From Arenimonas composti TR7-09 = DSM 18010 (lineage in GTDB: Bacteria > Pseudomonadota > Gammaproteobacteria > Xanthomonadales > Xanthomonadaceae): a DNA stretch of 64,000 nucleotides. Below the pieces are notes generated by a model, which was not told where the DNA came from, searched no databases, and saw only the letters and a program-made list of their open reading frames with translations. Shown here in pieces: positions 8,049 to 17,617 of this stretch; the first letter of the stretch is position 1, and each line of letters begins with the position of its first letter. The DNA is taken from positions 480,268 through 544,267 of the forward strand of contig NZ_AUFF01000003.1 of NCBI RefSeq assembly GCF_000426365.1, given 5' to 3'. The translations under genes were made by a program, and so were the position numbers.

Positions 8049-9103
8049 CAGCGCAAGGCGGCGTTGATCTTCGCGAGCACGTCGGGACCCGGCACCAGCA
8101 CGTCCTCGCGCAGCGCGTTCAGCGGCGTGGCGACCGTGCGCAGGTGCTCGTGCAGGTCGCCGGCCTGCGGGTCGACGTAGAGCAGGCCGGTGACGACTTC
8201 GCCGCGGGCCTGGCGGGCCTGGAGGTGGTTCATCGCGGCGACGCGGTCGCGCGGGTCGTGGTCGGCGTCGAGCTTGTGCAGGCGCAGCCGGCTGCCGTCG
8301 TGCTGTTCGACCTCGACGGTGGTGCCGGGCGCGTAGTCGACGGCGATCTCGGCGCGCGGCGGGATCACGTCGAGGCGGTTCACGGCCTCGTTGTGCTCGC
8401 GCACCCAGGCGTAGCTCTTGGTGCTGCCGTCGTGGTTGTTGAAGGCGACGCAGGGGCTGATCACGTCGATGAAGGCGGCGCCGCGGTGGGCGATCGCGCC
8501 CTTGATCAGCGGCACCAGCTGGCGCTTGTCGCCGGAGAAGCCGCGGGCGACGTAGGTCGCGCCGAGCTGCAGCGCGAGCCCGACCAGATCGATCGGCGAA
8601 TCGGCATTGACCACGCCGCGCTTGGAGACCGAGCCCTGGTCGGCAGTGGCGCTGAACTGCCCCTTCGTCAGCCCGTAGACGCCGTTGTTCTCGACGATGT
8701 AGGCCATGTTCACGCCGCGGCGCAGCGCGTGCACGAACTGGCCCATGCCGATCGAGGCCGAATCGCCGTCGCCGGACACGCCGAGGTAGAGCAGTTCGCG
8801 GTTGGCGAGGTTGGCGCCGGTCAGCACGCTCGGCATGCGCCCGTGCACGGTGTTGAAGCCGTGCGACTGGCCGAGGAAATAGTCCGGCGTCTTCGAGCTG
8901 CAGCCGATGCCGCTGAGTTTCGCGACCCGGTGCGGCTGAATGTCGAGTTCCCAGCAGGCCTGGATGATCGCCGCCGAGATCGAGTCGTGGCCGCAGCCGG
9001 CGCACAGCGTGCTGATCTTGCCTTCGTAGTCGCGGCGGGTGAAGCCGACCTTGTTGCAGGCCAGCGACGGATGCCGCAGCGCCGGTTTCGCGATCCAGGT
9101 CAT
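8048..9103 (-). CDS. korB: 2-oxoglutarate (2-oxoacid):ferredoxin oxidoreductase, beta subunit
   Basis: 351-residue thiamine diphosphate-binding subunit. CAGCGHD (34-40) and IGCSS supply cysteines of the type that bind the [4Fe-4S] cluster in this family; GVSGDGDSASIG (about 107-118) is the TPP/Mg motif and is followed by ENNGVYGLTKGQ. With KorA it oxidatively decarboxylates 2-oxoglutarate (or another 2-oxoacid) to acyl-CoA, passing electrons to ferredoxin or, here, probably to the adjacent GltD-like protein. Start ATG 9103 overlaps the korA stop (ATGA) and has AAGGA 7 bases ahead. Confidence 0.93.
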   Translation of the reverse strand: MTWIAKPALRHPSLACNKVGFTRRDYEGKISTLCAGCGHDSISAAIIQACWELDIQPHRVAKLSGIGCSSKTPDYFLGQSHGFNTVHGRMPSVLTGANLANRELLYLGVSGDGDSASIGMGQFVHALRRGVNMAYIVENNGVYGLTKGQFSATADQGSVSKRGVVNADSPIDLVGLALQLGATYVARGFSGDKRQLVPLIKGAIAHRGAAFIDVISPCVAFNNHDGSTKSYAWVREHNEAVNRLDVIPPRAEIAVDYAPGTTVEVEQHDGSRLRLHKLDADHDPRDRVAAMNHLQARQARGEVVTGLLYVDPQAGDLHEHLRTVATPLNALREDVLVPGPDVLAKINAALR

Positions 9104-11007
9104 GACGCAGTCCTTTCCCGAATGGCCCCGACGATGAACCGCGCCGTGATCGGCGTCCCGTCGTAATGCAGCACCCGCTCCAGCCGCGCCGGATCCAGGT
9201 CGAATTCGTTGATCAGCAGGCTGCGCAACTGGGCGTCGCGGTTCTGCTCGATCACGAACACGCGCTCGTGCGCGAGCACGAAGTCGCGGACGCTGTCGGG
9301 GAACGGGAAGGCGCGGATGCGCAGGGTGTCCAGCGGGAGGCCGGAGGATTCGAGGATGGCGACGGCTTCGTCCATCGCGGGGGTGGTGGAGCCGTAGTGG
9401 ATCGCGCCGAGGCGGGTGTTGGCGGAGGCATTGGAAGGAGGGGGAGGCATCGCGCCTGCAGGCGCTTCTGCATCAGAAGGCGTCGCGCCTGAAGGCGCTC
9501 CTACAGGGGGGGCGGACAGGCGGAGGATGGGGGCGGGGACGAGGTCGCGCGCGGTGTCGAACTTCTGCAGCAGTCGCTGCATGTTGTAGACGTAGTCGGG
9601 GCCGCGCTCGGAATAGCGTGCCTTCGGGTCGCGCGAGGTGCCGCGGGTGAAGTAGGCGCCGCGTTCGGGATGCGTGCCGGGCAGCGTGCGGTACGGGATG
9701 CCGTCGCCGTCGACGTCCTTGTAGCGGGCGAACTCGCGGCCGGCTTCCAGATCGGCGTGCGACAGCAGCTTGCCGCGGTCGTGCCGGCGCGCCGGGTCCC
9801 AGGCGAACGGCGCGCACAGGCGCTGGTTCATGCCGATGTCGAGGTCGCTGAGCACGAACACCACCGTCTGCAGGCGGTCGGCGAGGTCGAGCGCGGCGGC
9901 GGCGAACTCGAAGCATTCGTTCGGATCCTGCGGCAGCAGCACGATGTGCTTCGTGTCGCCGTGCGAGGCGTAGGCGGCGGCGAGCAGGTCGCTCTGCTGG
10001 GTGCGCGTCGGCATCCCAGTCGAGGGGCCACCGCGCTGCACGTCGATGATCGTCACCGGGATCTCGGCGAAATAGGCCAGGCCGATGAACTCGCTCATCA
10101 GCGAGATGCCCGGCCCCGAGGTCGTCGTGAACGCGCGCGCGCCGTTCCAGCCGGCGCCGACCACCATGCCGATCGAGGCGATCTCGTCCTCGGCCTGGAG
10201 GATCGCGAAGCGGTTCTGTTTGGTTTCCGGGTCGACGCGGAACTTCAGGCAGTACTTCTCGAAGGCCTCGGCCAGCGAGGACGAGGGCGTGATCGGATAC
10301 CAGGCGCAGACGGTGGCGCCGCCGTAGACGCAGCCGAGCGCGGCGGCGGTGTTGCCGTCGACGAAGATGCGTTCGCCGACCGCATCGGCGCGGCGCAGCT
10401 GCAGGCCCAGCGCCGGCGGCAGGTTCGCCGCGGCCCAGTCGCGGCCCATGCGCAGCGCCTCGCGATTGGCGTCGAGCAGCGTGGCCTTGCTGCGGTACTG
10501 CTCGGCGACCAGGGCGTCGAGCACGTCGGCGTCGATGCCGAGCAGCTGCGCCAGCGCGCCGACGTACAGGATGTTCTTGAACAGCTGCCGCTGCCGCGGG
10601 TCGGCGTAGTGCGCGTTGCAGATCGCGGTCAGCGGCATGCCCAGCGGCACGATGTCGTCGCGCAGCCTGCCGGGCGGCAGCGGCCGCGTGCTGTCGTGGA
10701 ACAGGTAACCGCCGGGCGACAGTTCGGCGACGTCGGCGTCCCAGGTCTGCGGGTTCATCGCCACCATCAGGTCGATGCCGCCGCGGCGGCCGAGCCAGCC
10801 GGCCTCGCTGACGCGCACCTCGTACCAGGTCGGCAGTCCCTGGATGTTCGACGGGAAGATGTTGCGCGGGCTCACCGGCACGCCCATGCGCAGGATGGCT
10901 TTCGCGAACAGCTCGTTCGCCGAGGCCGAACCCGAACCGTTGACGTTGGCGAACTTGACGACGAAGTCGTTCACCGCGGCGATCGGCATCACGGCGGCGC
11001 GGTTCAT
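9100..11007 (-). CDS. korA: 2-oxoglutarate (2-oxoacid):ferredoxin oxidoreductase, fused gamma-alpha subunit
   Basis: 635 residues. The gamma domain (about 1-190, FANVNGSGSASANELFAKAI) is fused to the alpha domain (from about 205, GNTAAALGCVYGG; SEFIGLAYFAEIPVTIIDVQ; RGGPSTGMPTRTQQSD), as in aerobic bacterial KorA. Residues about 500-520 (APSGATPSDAEAPAGAM) are encoded by two REP units and fall in the linker before the C-terminal domain (RLGAIHYGSTTPAMDEA onwards). The frame is kept, so the protein should be functional with an added Ala/Pro/Gly loop. Overlaps both neighbours by ATGA; middle gene of the three-gene operon. Confidence 0.92.
   Translation of the reverse strand: MNRAAVMPIAAVNDFVVKFANVNGSGSASANELFAKAILRMGVPVSPRNIFPSNIQGLPTWYEVRVSEAGWLGRRGGIDLMVAMNPQTWDADVAELSPGGYLFHDSTRPLPPGRLRDDIVPLGMPLTAICNAHYADPRQRQLFKNILYVGALAQLLGIDADVLDALVAEQYRSKATLLDANREALRMGRDWAAANLPPALGLQLRRADAVGERIFVDGNTAAALGCVYGGATVCAWYPITPSSSLAEAFEKYCLKFRVDPETKQNRFAILQAEDEIASIGMVVGAGWNGARAFTTTSGPGISLMSEFIGLAYFAEIPVTIIDVQRGGPSTGMPTRTQQSDLLAAAYASHGDTKHIVLLPQDPNECFEFAAAALDLADRLQTVVFVLSDLDIGMNQRLCAPFAWDPARRHDRGKLLSHADLEAGREFARYKDVDGDGIPYRTLPGTHPERGAYFTRGTSRDPKARYSERGPDYVYNMQRLLQKFDTARDLVPAPILRLSAPPVGAPSGATPSDAEAPAGAMPPPPSNASANTRLGAIHYGSTTPAMDEAVAILESSGLPLDTLRIRAFPFPDSVRDFVLAHERVFVIEQNRDAQLRSLLINEFDLDPARLERVLHYDGTPITARFIVGAIRERTAS
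9448..9506. repeat. Two GTAG-type REP units inside korA
   Basis: 9448-9472 and 9479-9505 are degenerate and near-perfect copies (inverted orientation) of the unit GTAGGAGCGCCTTCAGGCGC, the same sequence type as in lipB at 47794-47884. Both are read through in frame as part of KorA. Confidence 0.8.
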
Positions 11008-12812
11008 GCGGCGGCCCCGCGGGCGCCGCAGGCCTTCGCGGTCTGCAGCAGGAACTTCTGCATCTCCCAGGCGCCGGTCGGGCAGCGCTCGGCGCACAGG
11101 CCGCAGTGCAGGCAGACGTCCTCGTCCTTGACCATCACCCGCCCGGTCTTCAGGCGGTCGGAGACGTACAGCGGCTGCTCCATGTTCAGCGCCGGCGCGG
11201 TCAGGCGCGGGCGCAGGTCGGCCTCCTCGCCGTTGCCGGTGAAGCTCAGGCAGTCCATCGGGCAGATGTCGACGCAGGCGTCGCATTCGATGCAGCGCTC
11301 GCGCAGGAACACCGTCTGCACGTCGCAGTTCAGGCAGCGCTGCGCCTCCTTCCACGCGGTCTGCGCATCGAAGCCCAGCTCCACTTCCCGGGCGATGCTC
11401 GCCAGCGCCAGGTCCGGCGCCACCCACGGCACCTTGTGGCGCTCGTCGAGGGAGACGTCGTTGTCGTAGGCCCATTCGTGGATGCCCATCTTCTGCGCCT
11501 GCAGCGACACCTCGGGCAGCGGCCGCAGTTGCGGGTCGCGGCCGGACAGCAGCGCGTCGATCGACAGCGCCGCCTCGTGCCCGTGCGCCACCGCCCAGAT
11601 GATGTTCTTCGGCCCGAAGGCGGCGTCGCCGCCGAACAGCACCTCCGGGCGCGTGCTCTGGTGGGTGCGCGGATCGACGACCGGCATGCCCCACTGGTCG
11701 AAATCGATGCCGAGGTCGCGCTCGATCCACGGGAAGGCGTTCTCCTGCCCGACCGCGACCAGCACCTCGCCGCAGGCATGGAATTCGTCGGGCTCGCCGG
11801 TCGGCACGAGCTGGCGGCGGCCGCGTTCGTCGCGCACCGACTTCACCTTCTCGAACAGCATGCCGGTCAGCACGCCGTTCTCGTGCACGAAGGCCTTCGG
11901 CACCCGGCAGTCGAGGATCGGGATGCCCTCGTGCATCGCGTCCTCCTTCTCCCACGGGCTGGCCTTCATCTCGTCGAAGCCCGAGCGCACGATCACCTTC
12001 ACTTCCTCGCCGCCGAGCCGGCGCGCGCTGCGGCAGCAGTCCATCGCGGTGTTGCCGCCGCCGAGCACGATCACCCGCTTCGCGACCCGGGTGACGTGGC
12101 CGAAATACACGCTGGCCAGCCAGTCGATGCCGAGGTGGATGTGCGCCGCCGCTTCCTGCCGTCCGGGCAGATCGAGGTCGCGGCCGCGCGGCGCGCCGCA
12201 GCCGACGAACACGGCGTCGAATCCCTCGGCGAGCAGCGCGCGCATCGATGCGATGCGGGTGCCGCCGCGGAAATCGACGCCGAGGTCGAGCACGTAGCCG
12301 ACCTCCTCGTCGATCACGGCCTCCGGCAGCCGGAAACGCGGCACCTGCGTGCGCATGAAGCCGCCGGCCCTGGCGTCGGCCTCGAACACGACGACCTCGT
12401 AACCGAGCGGCGCGAGGTCGCGCGCCACCGTCAGCGAGGCCGGGCCGGCGCCGACGCAGGCGATGCGCCGGCCGTTGCGGCGTTCGGCCGGCTTCGGCAT
12501 CCGCGCGCGCACGTCGCCCTTGTGGTCGGCGGCGACGCGCTTGAGCCGGCAGATCGCCACCGGTTCGGGCTTCTCGCCATTGCCCTCCTCGACGCGGCCG
12601 CGCCGGCAGGCCGGCTCGCAGGGGCGATCGCAGGTGCGCCCGAGGATTCCCGGGAACACGTTGCTGTTCCAGTTGACGACATAGGCGTCGGCGTAACGGC
12701 CGGCGGCGATCAGGCGGATGTATTCGGGGACGGGGGTGTGGGCCGGGCAGGCCCACTGGCAGTCGACGACCCGGTGGAAGACCGCGGGATCCGCGATATC
12801 GGTCGGCCGCAT
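11004..12812 (-). CDS. GltD-like FAD/NAD(P) oxidoreductase with C-terminal 2x[4Fe-4S] ferredoxin domain
   Basis: 602 residues. N-terminal Fe-S region of the glutamate synthase small-subunit type (CQWAC ... CDRPCEPAC), FAD fold (CVGAGPASLTVARDLA, about 118-133), NAD(P) fold (VIVLGGGNTAMDCC), FAD-closing GGDAAFGPKNIIWA, and two ferredoxin motifs CIECDACVDICPMDC (from 507) and CLHCGLCAERCPTG (from 567). It lies first in an operon with korA and korB, overlapping korA by ATGA, so it very probably moves electrons between the Kor enzyme and NAD(P)H, in place of free ferredoxin. It is not a true GltD: no large glutamate synthase subunit is nearby. Strong site GAGGGGG before ATG 12812. Confidence 0.9.
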   Translation of the reverse strand: MRPTDIADPAVFHRVVDCQWACPAHTPVPEYIRLIAAGRYADAYVVNWNSNVFPGILGRTCDRPCEPACRRGRVEEGNGEKPEPVAICRLKRVAADHKGDVRARMPKPAERRNGRRIACVGAGPASLTVARDLAPLGYEVVVFEADARAGGFMRTQVPRFRLPEAVIDEEVGYVLDLGVDFRGGTRIASMRALLAEGFDAVFVGCGAPRGRDLDLPGRQEAAAHIHLGIDWLASVYFGHVTRVAKRVIVLGGGNTAMDCCRSARRLGGEEVKVIVRSGFDEMKASPWEKEDAMHEGIPILDCRVPKAFVHENGVLTGMLFEKVKSVRDERGRRQLVPTGEPDEFHACGEVLVAVGQENAFPWIERDLGIDFDQWGMPVVDPRTHQSTRPEVLFGGDAAFGPKNIIWAVAHGHEAALSIDALLSGRDPQLRPLPEVSLQAQKMGIHEWAYDNDVSLDERHKVPWVAPDLALASIAREVELGFDAQTAWKEAQRCLNCDVQTVFLRERCIECDACVDICPMDCLSFTGNGEEADLRPRLTAPALNMEQPLYVSDRLKTGRVMVKDEDVCLHCGLCAERCPTGAWEMQKFLLQTAKACGARGAAA

Positions 12813-13112
12813 GCCAAACCCCCTCGCTGCGCACGTCCGGTGAGCCCGACGCGGCCCGTCGCCGGACGCCGGCGGGTCGGGGCGAGTGTGCCAGAACCGC
12901 GGGCGGGTGGCGGCGGCGTCCGGCGCGCGGATCAGGGACAGATCGGCGTGTACCTGATCTTCCGTGTCAGGAATCCGGGGTCTGCCGCCGCCGGCGCCGG
13001 GCAGCCACTGCGAGGAGCCCCCGCACGACGCCGCATACCAGCGCCGTCATCAACATCGCCCGCACCCCCTTCGATCGACGTTTCGATCGGCGTTCATCCG
13101 CTTCGGTCGAAG
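12813..13112. other. Intergenic region upstream of the Kor operon, no gene seen
   Basis: About 300 bases between the start of the GltD-like gene and the autotransporter terminator. It should hold the promoter of the Kor operon, but I could not pick a convincing -35/-10 pair in this very GC-rich stretch. Around 12935-12985 there are fragments resembling the GGTGTCAG-type repeats (GGGACAGATC, GTGTCAGGAA) too degenerate to call. Confidence 0.4.
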
Positions 13113-13168
13113 AAAAAGGGGGCACGCATCACCCGGTCGTCGGGTCCGGGCGTCGCGAGCGTGCCCCC
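13113..13168 (-). terminator. Rho-independent terminator of the autotransporter gene
   Basis: On the minus strand a stem GGGGGCACGC pairs with GCGTGCCCCC (13159-13168 with 13118-13127), with a smaller hairpin (CCCGG ... CCGGG) in the loop, and is followed by TTTTTCTTCG. It begins 10 bases after the stop codon at 13179. Confidence 0.88.
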
Positions 13169-13178
13169 GGGGAAAGCC

Positions 13179-16100
13179 TTACCAGGCGTAGCGCAGCGTG
13201 AGCTGGGCGGCGACGAAGCCGTCGCGAGCGCCGCCATCGTTCCAGGCCAGGCCGGCGCCGAGCGCGAGGCCGCCGCGGCGGGCACCGAGGCCGAGTTCGA
13301 GCAGCGCCGAAGTGCCGTCGAGCGAGGTCTCGCCGACGATGCCGCCGTTGATGACGTGGCGCTGGCCGTCGTCGAACACATGCACCGCCGCCAGCGTCGC
13401 GTACGGCGCCAGCGTGAAGCCGCCGGCTTCGAATTCGTGTTCGAAGCCCAGGCCGACGCGGGCGCGGTTGGCCTCGCCGCCGCTGGCGGTGAAGTCGGAG
13501 CCGGCCCAGGCCAGGCTCGGCAGCCCGTCGATGCGGGTATGCGTCAGCTGCAGCTGCGGGCTCACGACGATGCCGCCGAGATGCCAGCCGCGGTAGCCGA
13601 GCTCGAGGTGGCTGCTGGCGGCGTCGACGTCGGTGGCGAGGTCGCCACCGGGCAGGCGCAGGCGCACGTCGACCTGGCTCCAGCGCTGCGACAGGTCGAG
13701 GTAAACGCCGCCCTCGCCCTGCCAGGTGGCGTACAGGCCGACGGTGTCGGCGCGGAAGCGGTTGCGGCCGCCACCGACGTCCTGGCTCGCGCGGCTGCGG
13801 CCGCCGAGCAGACCGACCGACAGCCGCGGCGTCAGCGCGAAGTCGATGCCGAGCTCCTGGCCGTTCGTGCGCTGGTGGAAGTCGATATCGGCGGCGCCGA
13901 AGCCGTGGTGCGCCGCACTGACATCGCCGCTGTCGGTGTAGGTGCGCAGCCACAACGCCGGCGCCGGCCGCCCTTCCGCGGCGACGTGGCCCATCCGCTG
14001 CCGCCAGCTGCCGCCCTGCGCCTCGACCAGGGTCGCGACGCCCGGCAGCAGCGCCGCGAACTGCTCGCCGACGCCGGTCAGGCCGTCGACGCGCACGCCC
14101 AGCGAGAACACGTCGGCGCCGGTGCCGGCGATCTGCGCACGCAGGTCGAAGTCCAGCGTCACCAGTGCCGACTGCCAGCCGACGTCGCCGAGGGCGAAGT
14201 TGCCGGCGGTGGAGACGCCGTCGACGCGCACCAGCTCGATCGCGAAGTCCGCCGCTTCCGGCCGCGCCAGCAGATTCACGTCGAGGGTGGTCACGCTGCC
14301 GGCGGCGATGTCGCCGGTGATGTGCAGGTGGTCGGCGGCGCCGCTGACGGCGTTCGCGTCCACGCGCAGGTGGCCGCTGCCGGCGAAGTCGCCGCCGATG
14401 CGCAGGCGGTCGCCGGTAGCGCCGTCGAGCAGGTCGAGAATGCCGGTATTCGTGAAGCGGCCGCCGCCGAGGTCGATACCGATGTCGCCGCCGCGCACGA
14501 CCACCCGGCCGGCATTGTCGACGCGGTTGCCGCCGGCACCGAAGTCGGACTGGCCGAGCGCGAACCAGGTGCCGTCGGCGGCGTTCACCAGCACGTCGTC
14601 GCCGTCGCCGCCGCGCACCGCGCCGAGCAGTACGCCGGCGTTGCGCAGCTGCGAGGCCGCCGCCGCCGAGGTGTCGATCGCGATCCGTGCGCCGTCGCCG
14701 AACGCGGCGACGCTGCCGCGGTTATCCAGCGTCGCGAGACCGCCGCTGGCGACCGTCAGCGCGGTGGCGCTGGCGTCGGCGCCGTAGGCCGTGGCGACGA
14801 TCGTGCCGGTGTTGAACGCAGTGACGTCGCCGCCCGCCAGCAGGTGGACGCCGATCGCGCTCGCCGTCGCACCCTCGGCGCGGGCGGCGATGGCGCCGCG
14901 GTTGTCGAGGCCGGCGTCACCGTCGCTGCTGTTGGCCAGGGCGCCGACCGCATGCGCGACGTCGCCGCTGGCGCCGGCGAAGAGGTCGCCGCGGTTGACG
15001 ATGCCGGCGCCGTAGGCACCGAGCTGGGCGGCGCCGTAGGCGTTGGCGCGGCCGCCGTCGGCAGCGGCGACCGCGGCGATGCTGCCGTCGTTGTCCAGCG
15101 TGGTGATGCCGCCGTCGGTGGTGAACCAGCCGTTGCCCCAGTCGCAGCCGTCGGCGTCGCAGGGCACGTAGTACTGCGCGTGGCGGGCGTAGGCGAACGC
15201 GCCGACCGCCCAGGCATCGCCCTGCAGCGCGTCGGCGACCGCGACGATGTCGCCGCTGTTGACGGTCACCGCCTCGTAGCCGGCGAAGACGAAGCTGCCG
15301 TAGGCCGTCGCGTAACCGAAGTCGGCGCGGGCGTAGGACTCGATGCGGCCGGCGTTGTCGATGACGCCGTCGAGCACGTTCGAGTTGTAGCCGATCTCGG
15401 CGCCCCAGCTCGAGGCGATCGCCGGGGCGTCGTTGCGCGCCTCGCCGGTGACGATCGCCTGGGCGACCACGAGGCCGTCGTTGTGAATCAGCGCGTGGTC
15501 GGAATGGAAGACCTTCAGGCCCATCGCCACCGCGCGGCCGCCGTAGGCGCTGGCGGCGTCGCTGCCGGCGGTGGCGATCGCGAACACCTCGCCCTGGTTC
15601 ACCACGTCGGTATTGTACTTGCCCTCGCCGACCGCGCCGTAGGCGCTGGCGATGCCGAACTCGGTGTCGGCGGTGGCGACGATGCGGCCGGTGTTGACCA
15701 CGCTGGCGTCGTACTTCGCGTAGGCATGCACGCCGACCGCGCCGGCGCCGCCCTGGAAGAAGTCGAACACCTCGTCGGCGGCGGCGATCGCGAAGACGTC
15801 GCCGTGGTTGCTGATCGCGGCGTCACCCTGGAAGTTGGCGATCGCGCCGATGCCGAGCACGCTGCCGGCACCGTAGAACCCGGCGTATTCGCTCTCGAGG
15901 AAGCTGCGGGCGGTGCCCTGGGCGATCACCGTGCCGAGGTTGGTCACGCCGGCGTAGTAGGTGCCGCTGGCGAGCACGCCGGTGGCGCGGCCGAGGCCGA
16001 AGCGCTCGGCGTCGGCGAGCGCGCTGATGGTCGCGCCGGCGGCGTTGTACAGCGCGGCGGACGCGCCCTGCAGCGAGACGCCGGTGGCCTCGTTGATGGC

Positions 16101-17576
16101 GCCGTAGGAGCGCGCGATCGCGGTGATGTCGCCGTGGTTGTCCACGTGGGTGTCGCCGTAGAACGAGGCGGCGAGCACGCCGGTGGCGGTCGCGTAGTTC
16201 ACCGACACGTTCACCACGCCGCGCCGGGTGTCGGCGATCGCCAGCACGTCGCCGCGGTTGACGACGTCGATGCCGGCGAAGTCGTTGCGAGCGTAGACGC
16301 CGGTGGCCTCGGCGACGCCGATGTCGGCGTAGGCCGCGGCGGCGATGGCGCCGTCGTTGCCGACCACGACCTCGCCGCCGTAGAAGCCCGACGAGCGCGC
16401 GGCGACGCCCCAGGCGGTCGCGAAGCCGGTGCTGACCGTGGCCAGCGCGGTCACGTCGCCGTCGTTGTCGGCCACGGTGTCGAAGACGCCGTAGACGTTG
16501 ATCGCGCCGATGCCCATCGCCTCGGCGCGCAGAAAGCCGTCGACCGGATTCATCGGCGCCGTCGCCGTCGCCACCGCGCGCACGTCGCCGCCGTTGAGCA
16601 CGACCGACGAATAGGCCAGCGCGAAGCCGTACAGGCCGACCGCGGTCGCCTCGACCTCGCCGTAGCCGGCGATGCCGCCGGTCGCGCTCGCGACGACATC
16701 GCCGCTGTTCACCACCACGCCGTGGCCGTAATACAGCGAGGCCGCGGCGACGCCGGTGGCGCGCGCGGCGTCACCGGTCGCGGCCACGACGACCTCGCCG
16801 CGGTTGTAGGCATAGGCCGAACCGACGACACCGATGACCTGCAGACCGGTCGCGTCGGCATCGCCGCCGGTCGCGATCGCGGCGACCGACACGTTGCCGA
16901 GGTTGTCGATGGTGCCGCCCTGGAAACCGTAGAGGTCGGCGCCGGTGGCGCTGGCGTCCCCGTATTCGGCGACCGCGGTGGCGCCCAGGCTGCCGGCGTT
17001 CTCGACCCAGCCGTAGGACGACTGCACCTGGACGGCGGTGGCGCTGGCGTCGCCGTTCACCGCGGACGCGGCGGCCGTCGTGCTGCCGTCGTTGAACACC
17101 GAGGCGATCTCGGCGAACACGTAGCTGCCGATCGCCAGCGCGTCGCCGTCGCCGGCACGGGCATCGGCCAGGAGGTCACCGCCGTTGACCAGCAGGCCGA
17201 TGCCGCTCGGGTCGGCGATCGCGACGACGGCGTAGGCATAGGCGGCATCGGCGGCAGCGACCGCGGCGATGTCGGCATCGGTGTGGACGATCGCGTCGGG
17301 GCCGATTTCGAGCAGGCCGACCGCGGTGGCCACCGCCTGCGGGGTCGCGCCGGGTGCCGGTTCGGCCACCAGGCTCGGGTCGTGGATCGCCGGCGGGGGC
17401 GACGGCGCCACGACGTTCACCGGCGCGCCGGCGGTCGAGGGTGCGGCCCCGGCCTGCGCGGCGAGGGCCAGCGCCAGCGTCGACACGGCGAGGGCATTGC
17501 GGACCGCGCGCGCGACCGGCGCGACGGCGGGAAGACGCACGGGCGCGGCCCGGCGGGAAGAACGGATGGCGGTCAT
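13179..17576 (-). CDS. Large autotransporter (type Va) with repeat-rich passenger
   Basis: 1465 residues. A long N-terminal signal region (about 1-46, hydrophobic core ALAVSTLALALAAQAGA) is followed by a passenger of about 1100 residues built from roughly 24 imperfect units of 35-45 residues, each with an N-x-G-D/x turn followed by alternating V/A/I positions (NSGDVVASATGG, NRGDVLAIADTRRG, NHGDVFAIAAADE). This predicts a beta-helix. A linker domain (about 1090-1190) leads to an autotransporter barrel (about 1200-1465; LWLRTYTDSGDV, GLYATWQGEGGVYLDLSQRW) ending in the expected aromatic-rich strand LTLRYAW. Likely a surface adhesin or structural protein. Start ATG 17576 has AGGA 7 bases ahead; a longer open frame upstream is not coding. 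It lies 41 bases downstream of the M4 peptidase and is probably co-transcribed. Confidence 0.9.
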   Translation of the reverse strand: MTAIRSSRRAAPVRLPAVAPVARAVRNALAVSTLALALAAQAGAAPSTAGAPVNVVAPSPPPAIHDPSLVAEPAPGATPQAVATAVGLLEIGPDAIVHTDADIAAVAAADAAYAYAVVAIADPSGIGLLVNGGDLLADARAGDGDALAIGSYVFAEIASVFNDGSTTAAASAVNGDASATAVQVQSSYGWVENAGSLGATAVAEYGDASATGADLYGFQGGTIDNLGNVSVAAIATGGDADATGLQVIGVVGSAYAYNRGEVVVAATGDAARATGVAAASLYYGHGVVVNSGDVVASATGGIAGYGEVEATAVGLYGFALAYSSVVLNGGDVRAVATATAPMNPVDGFLRAEAMGIGAINVYGVFDTVADNDGDVTALATVSTGFATAWGVAARSSGFYGGEVVVGNDGAIAAAAYADIGVAEATGVYARNDFAGIDVVNRGDVLAIADTRRGVVNVSVNYATATGVLAASFYGDTHVDNHGDITAIARSYGAINEATGVSLQGASAALYNAAGATISALADAERFGLGRATGVLASGTYYAGVTNLGTVIAQGTARSFLESEYAGFYGAGSVLGIGAIANFQGDAAISNHGDVFAIAAADEVFDFFQGGAGAVGVHAYAKYDASVVNTGRIVATADTEFGIASAYGAVGEGKYNTDVVNQGEVFAIATAGSDAASAYGGRAVAMGLKVFHSDHALIHNDGLVVAQAIVTGEARNDAPAIASSWGAEIGYNSNVLDGVIDNAGRIESYARADFGYATAYGSFVFAGYEAVTVNSGDIVAVADALQGDAWAVGAFAYARHAQYYVPCDADGCDWGNGWFTTDGGITTLDNDGSIAAVAAADGGRANAYGAAQLGAYGAGIVNRGDLFAGASGDVAHAVGALANSSDGDAGLDNRGAIAARAEGATASAIGVHLLAGGDVTAFNTGTIVATAYGADASATALTVASGGLATLDNRGSVAAFGDGARIAIDTSAAAASQLRNAGVLLGAVRGGDGDDVLVNAADGTWFALGQSDFGAGGNRVDNAGRVVVRGGDIGIDLGGGRFTNTGILDLLDGATGDRLRIGGDFAGSGHLRVDANAVSGAADHLHITGDIAAGSVTTLDVNLLARPEAADFAIELVRVDGVSTAGNFALGDVGWQSALVTLDFDLRAQIAGTGADVFSLGVRVDGLTGVGEQFAALLPGVATLVEAQGGSWRQRMGHVAAEGRPAPALWLRTYTDSGDVSAAHHGFGAADIDFHQRTNGQELGIDFALTPRLSVGLLGGRSRASQDVGGGRNRFRADTVGLYATWQGEGGVYLDLSQRWSQVDVRLRLPGGDLATDVDAASSHLELGYRGWHLGGIVVSPQLQLTHTRIDGLPSLAWAGSDFTASGGEANRARVGLGFEHEFEAGGFTLAPYATLAAVHVFDDGQRHVINGGIVGETSLDGTSALLELGLGARRGGLALGAGLAWNDGGARDGFVAAQLTLRYAW

Positions 17577-17617
17577 CGGAATTCCTGGACGGTGGCGGAC
17601 GGGCGCGGAGCGGCGGC

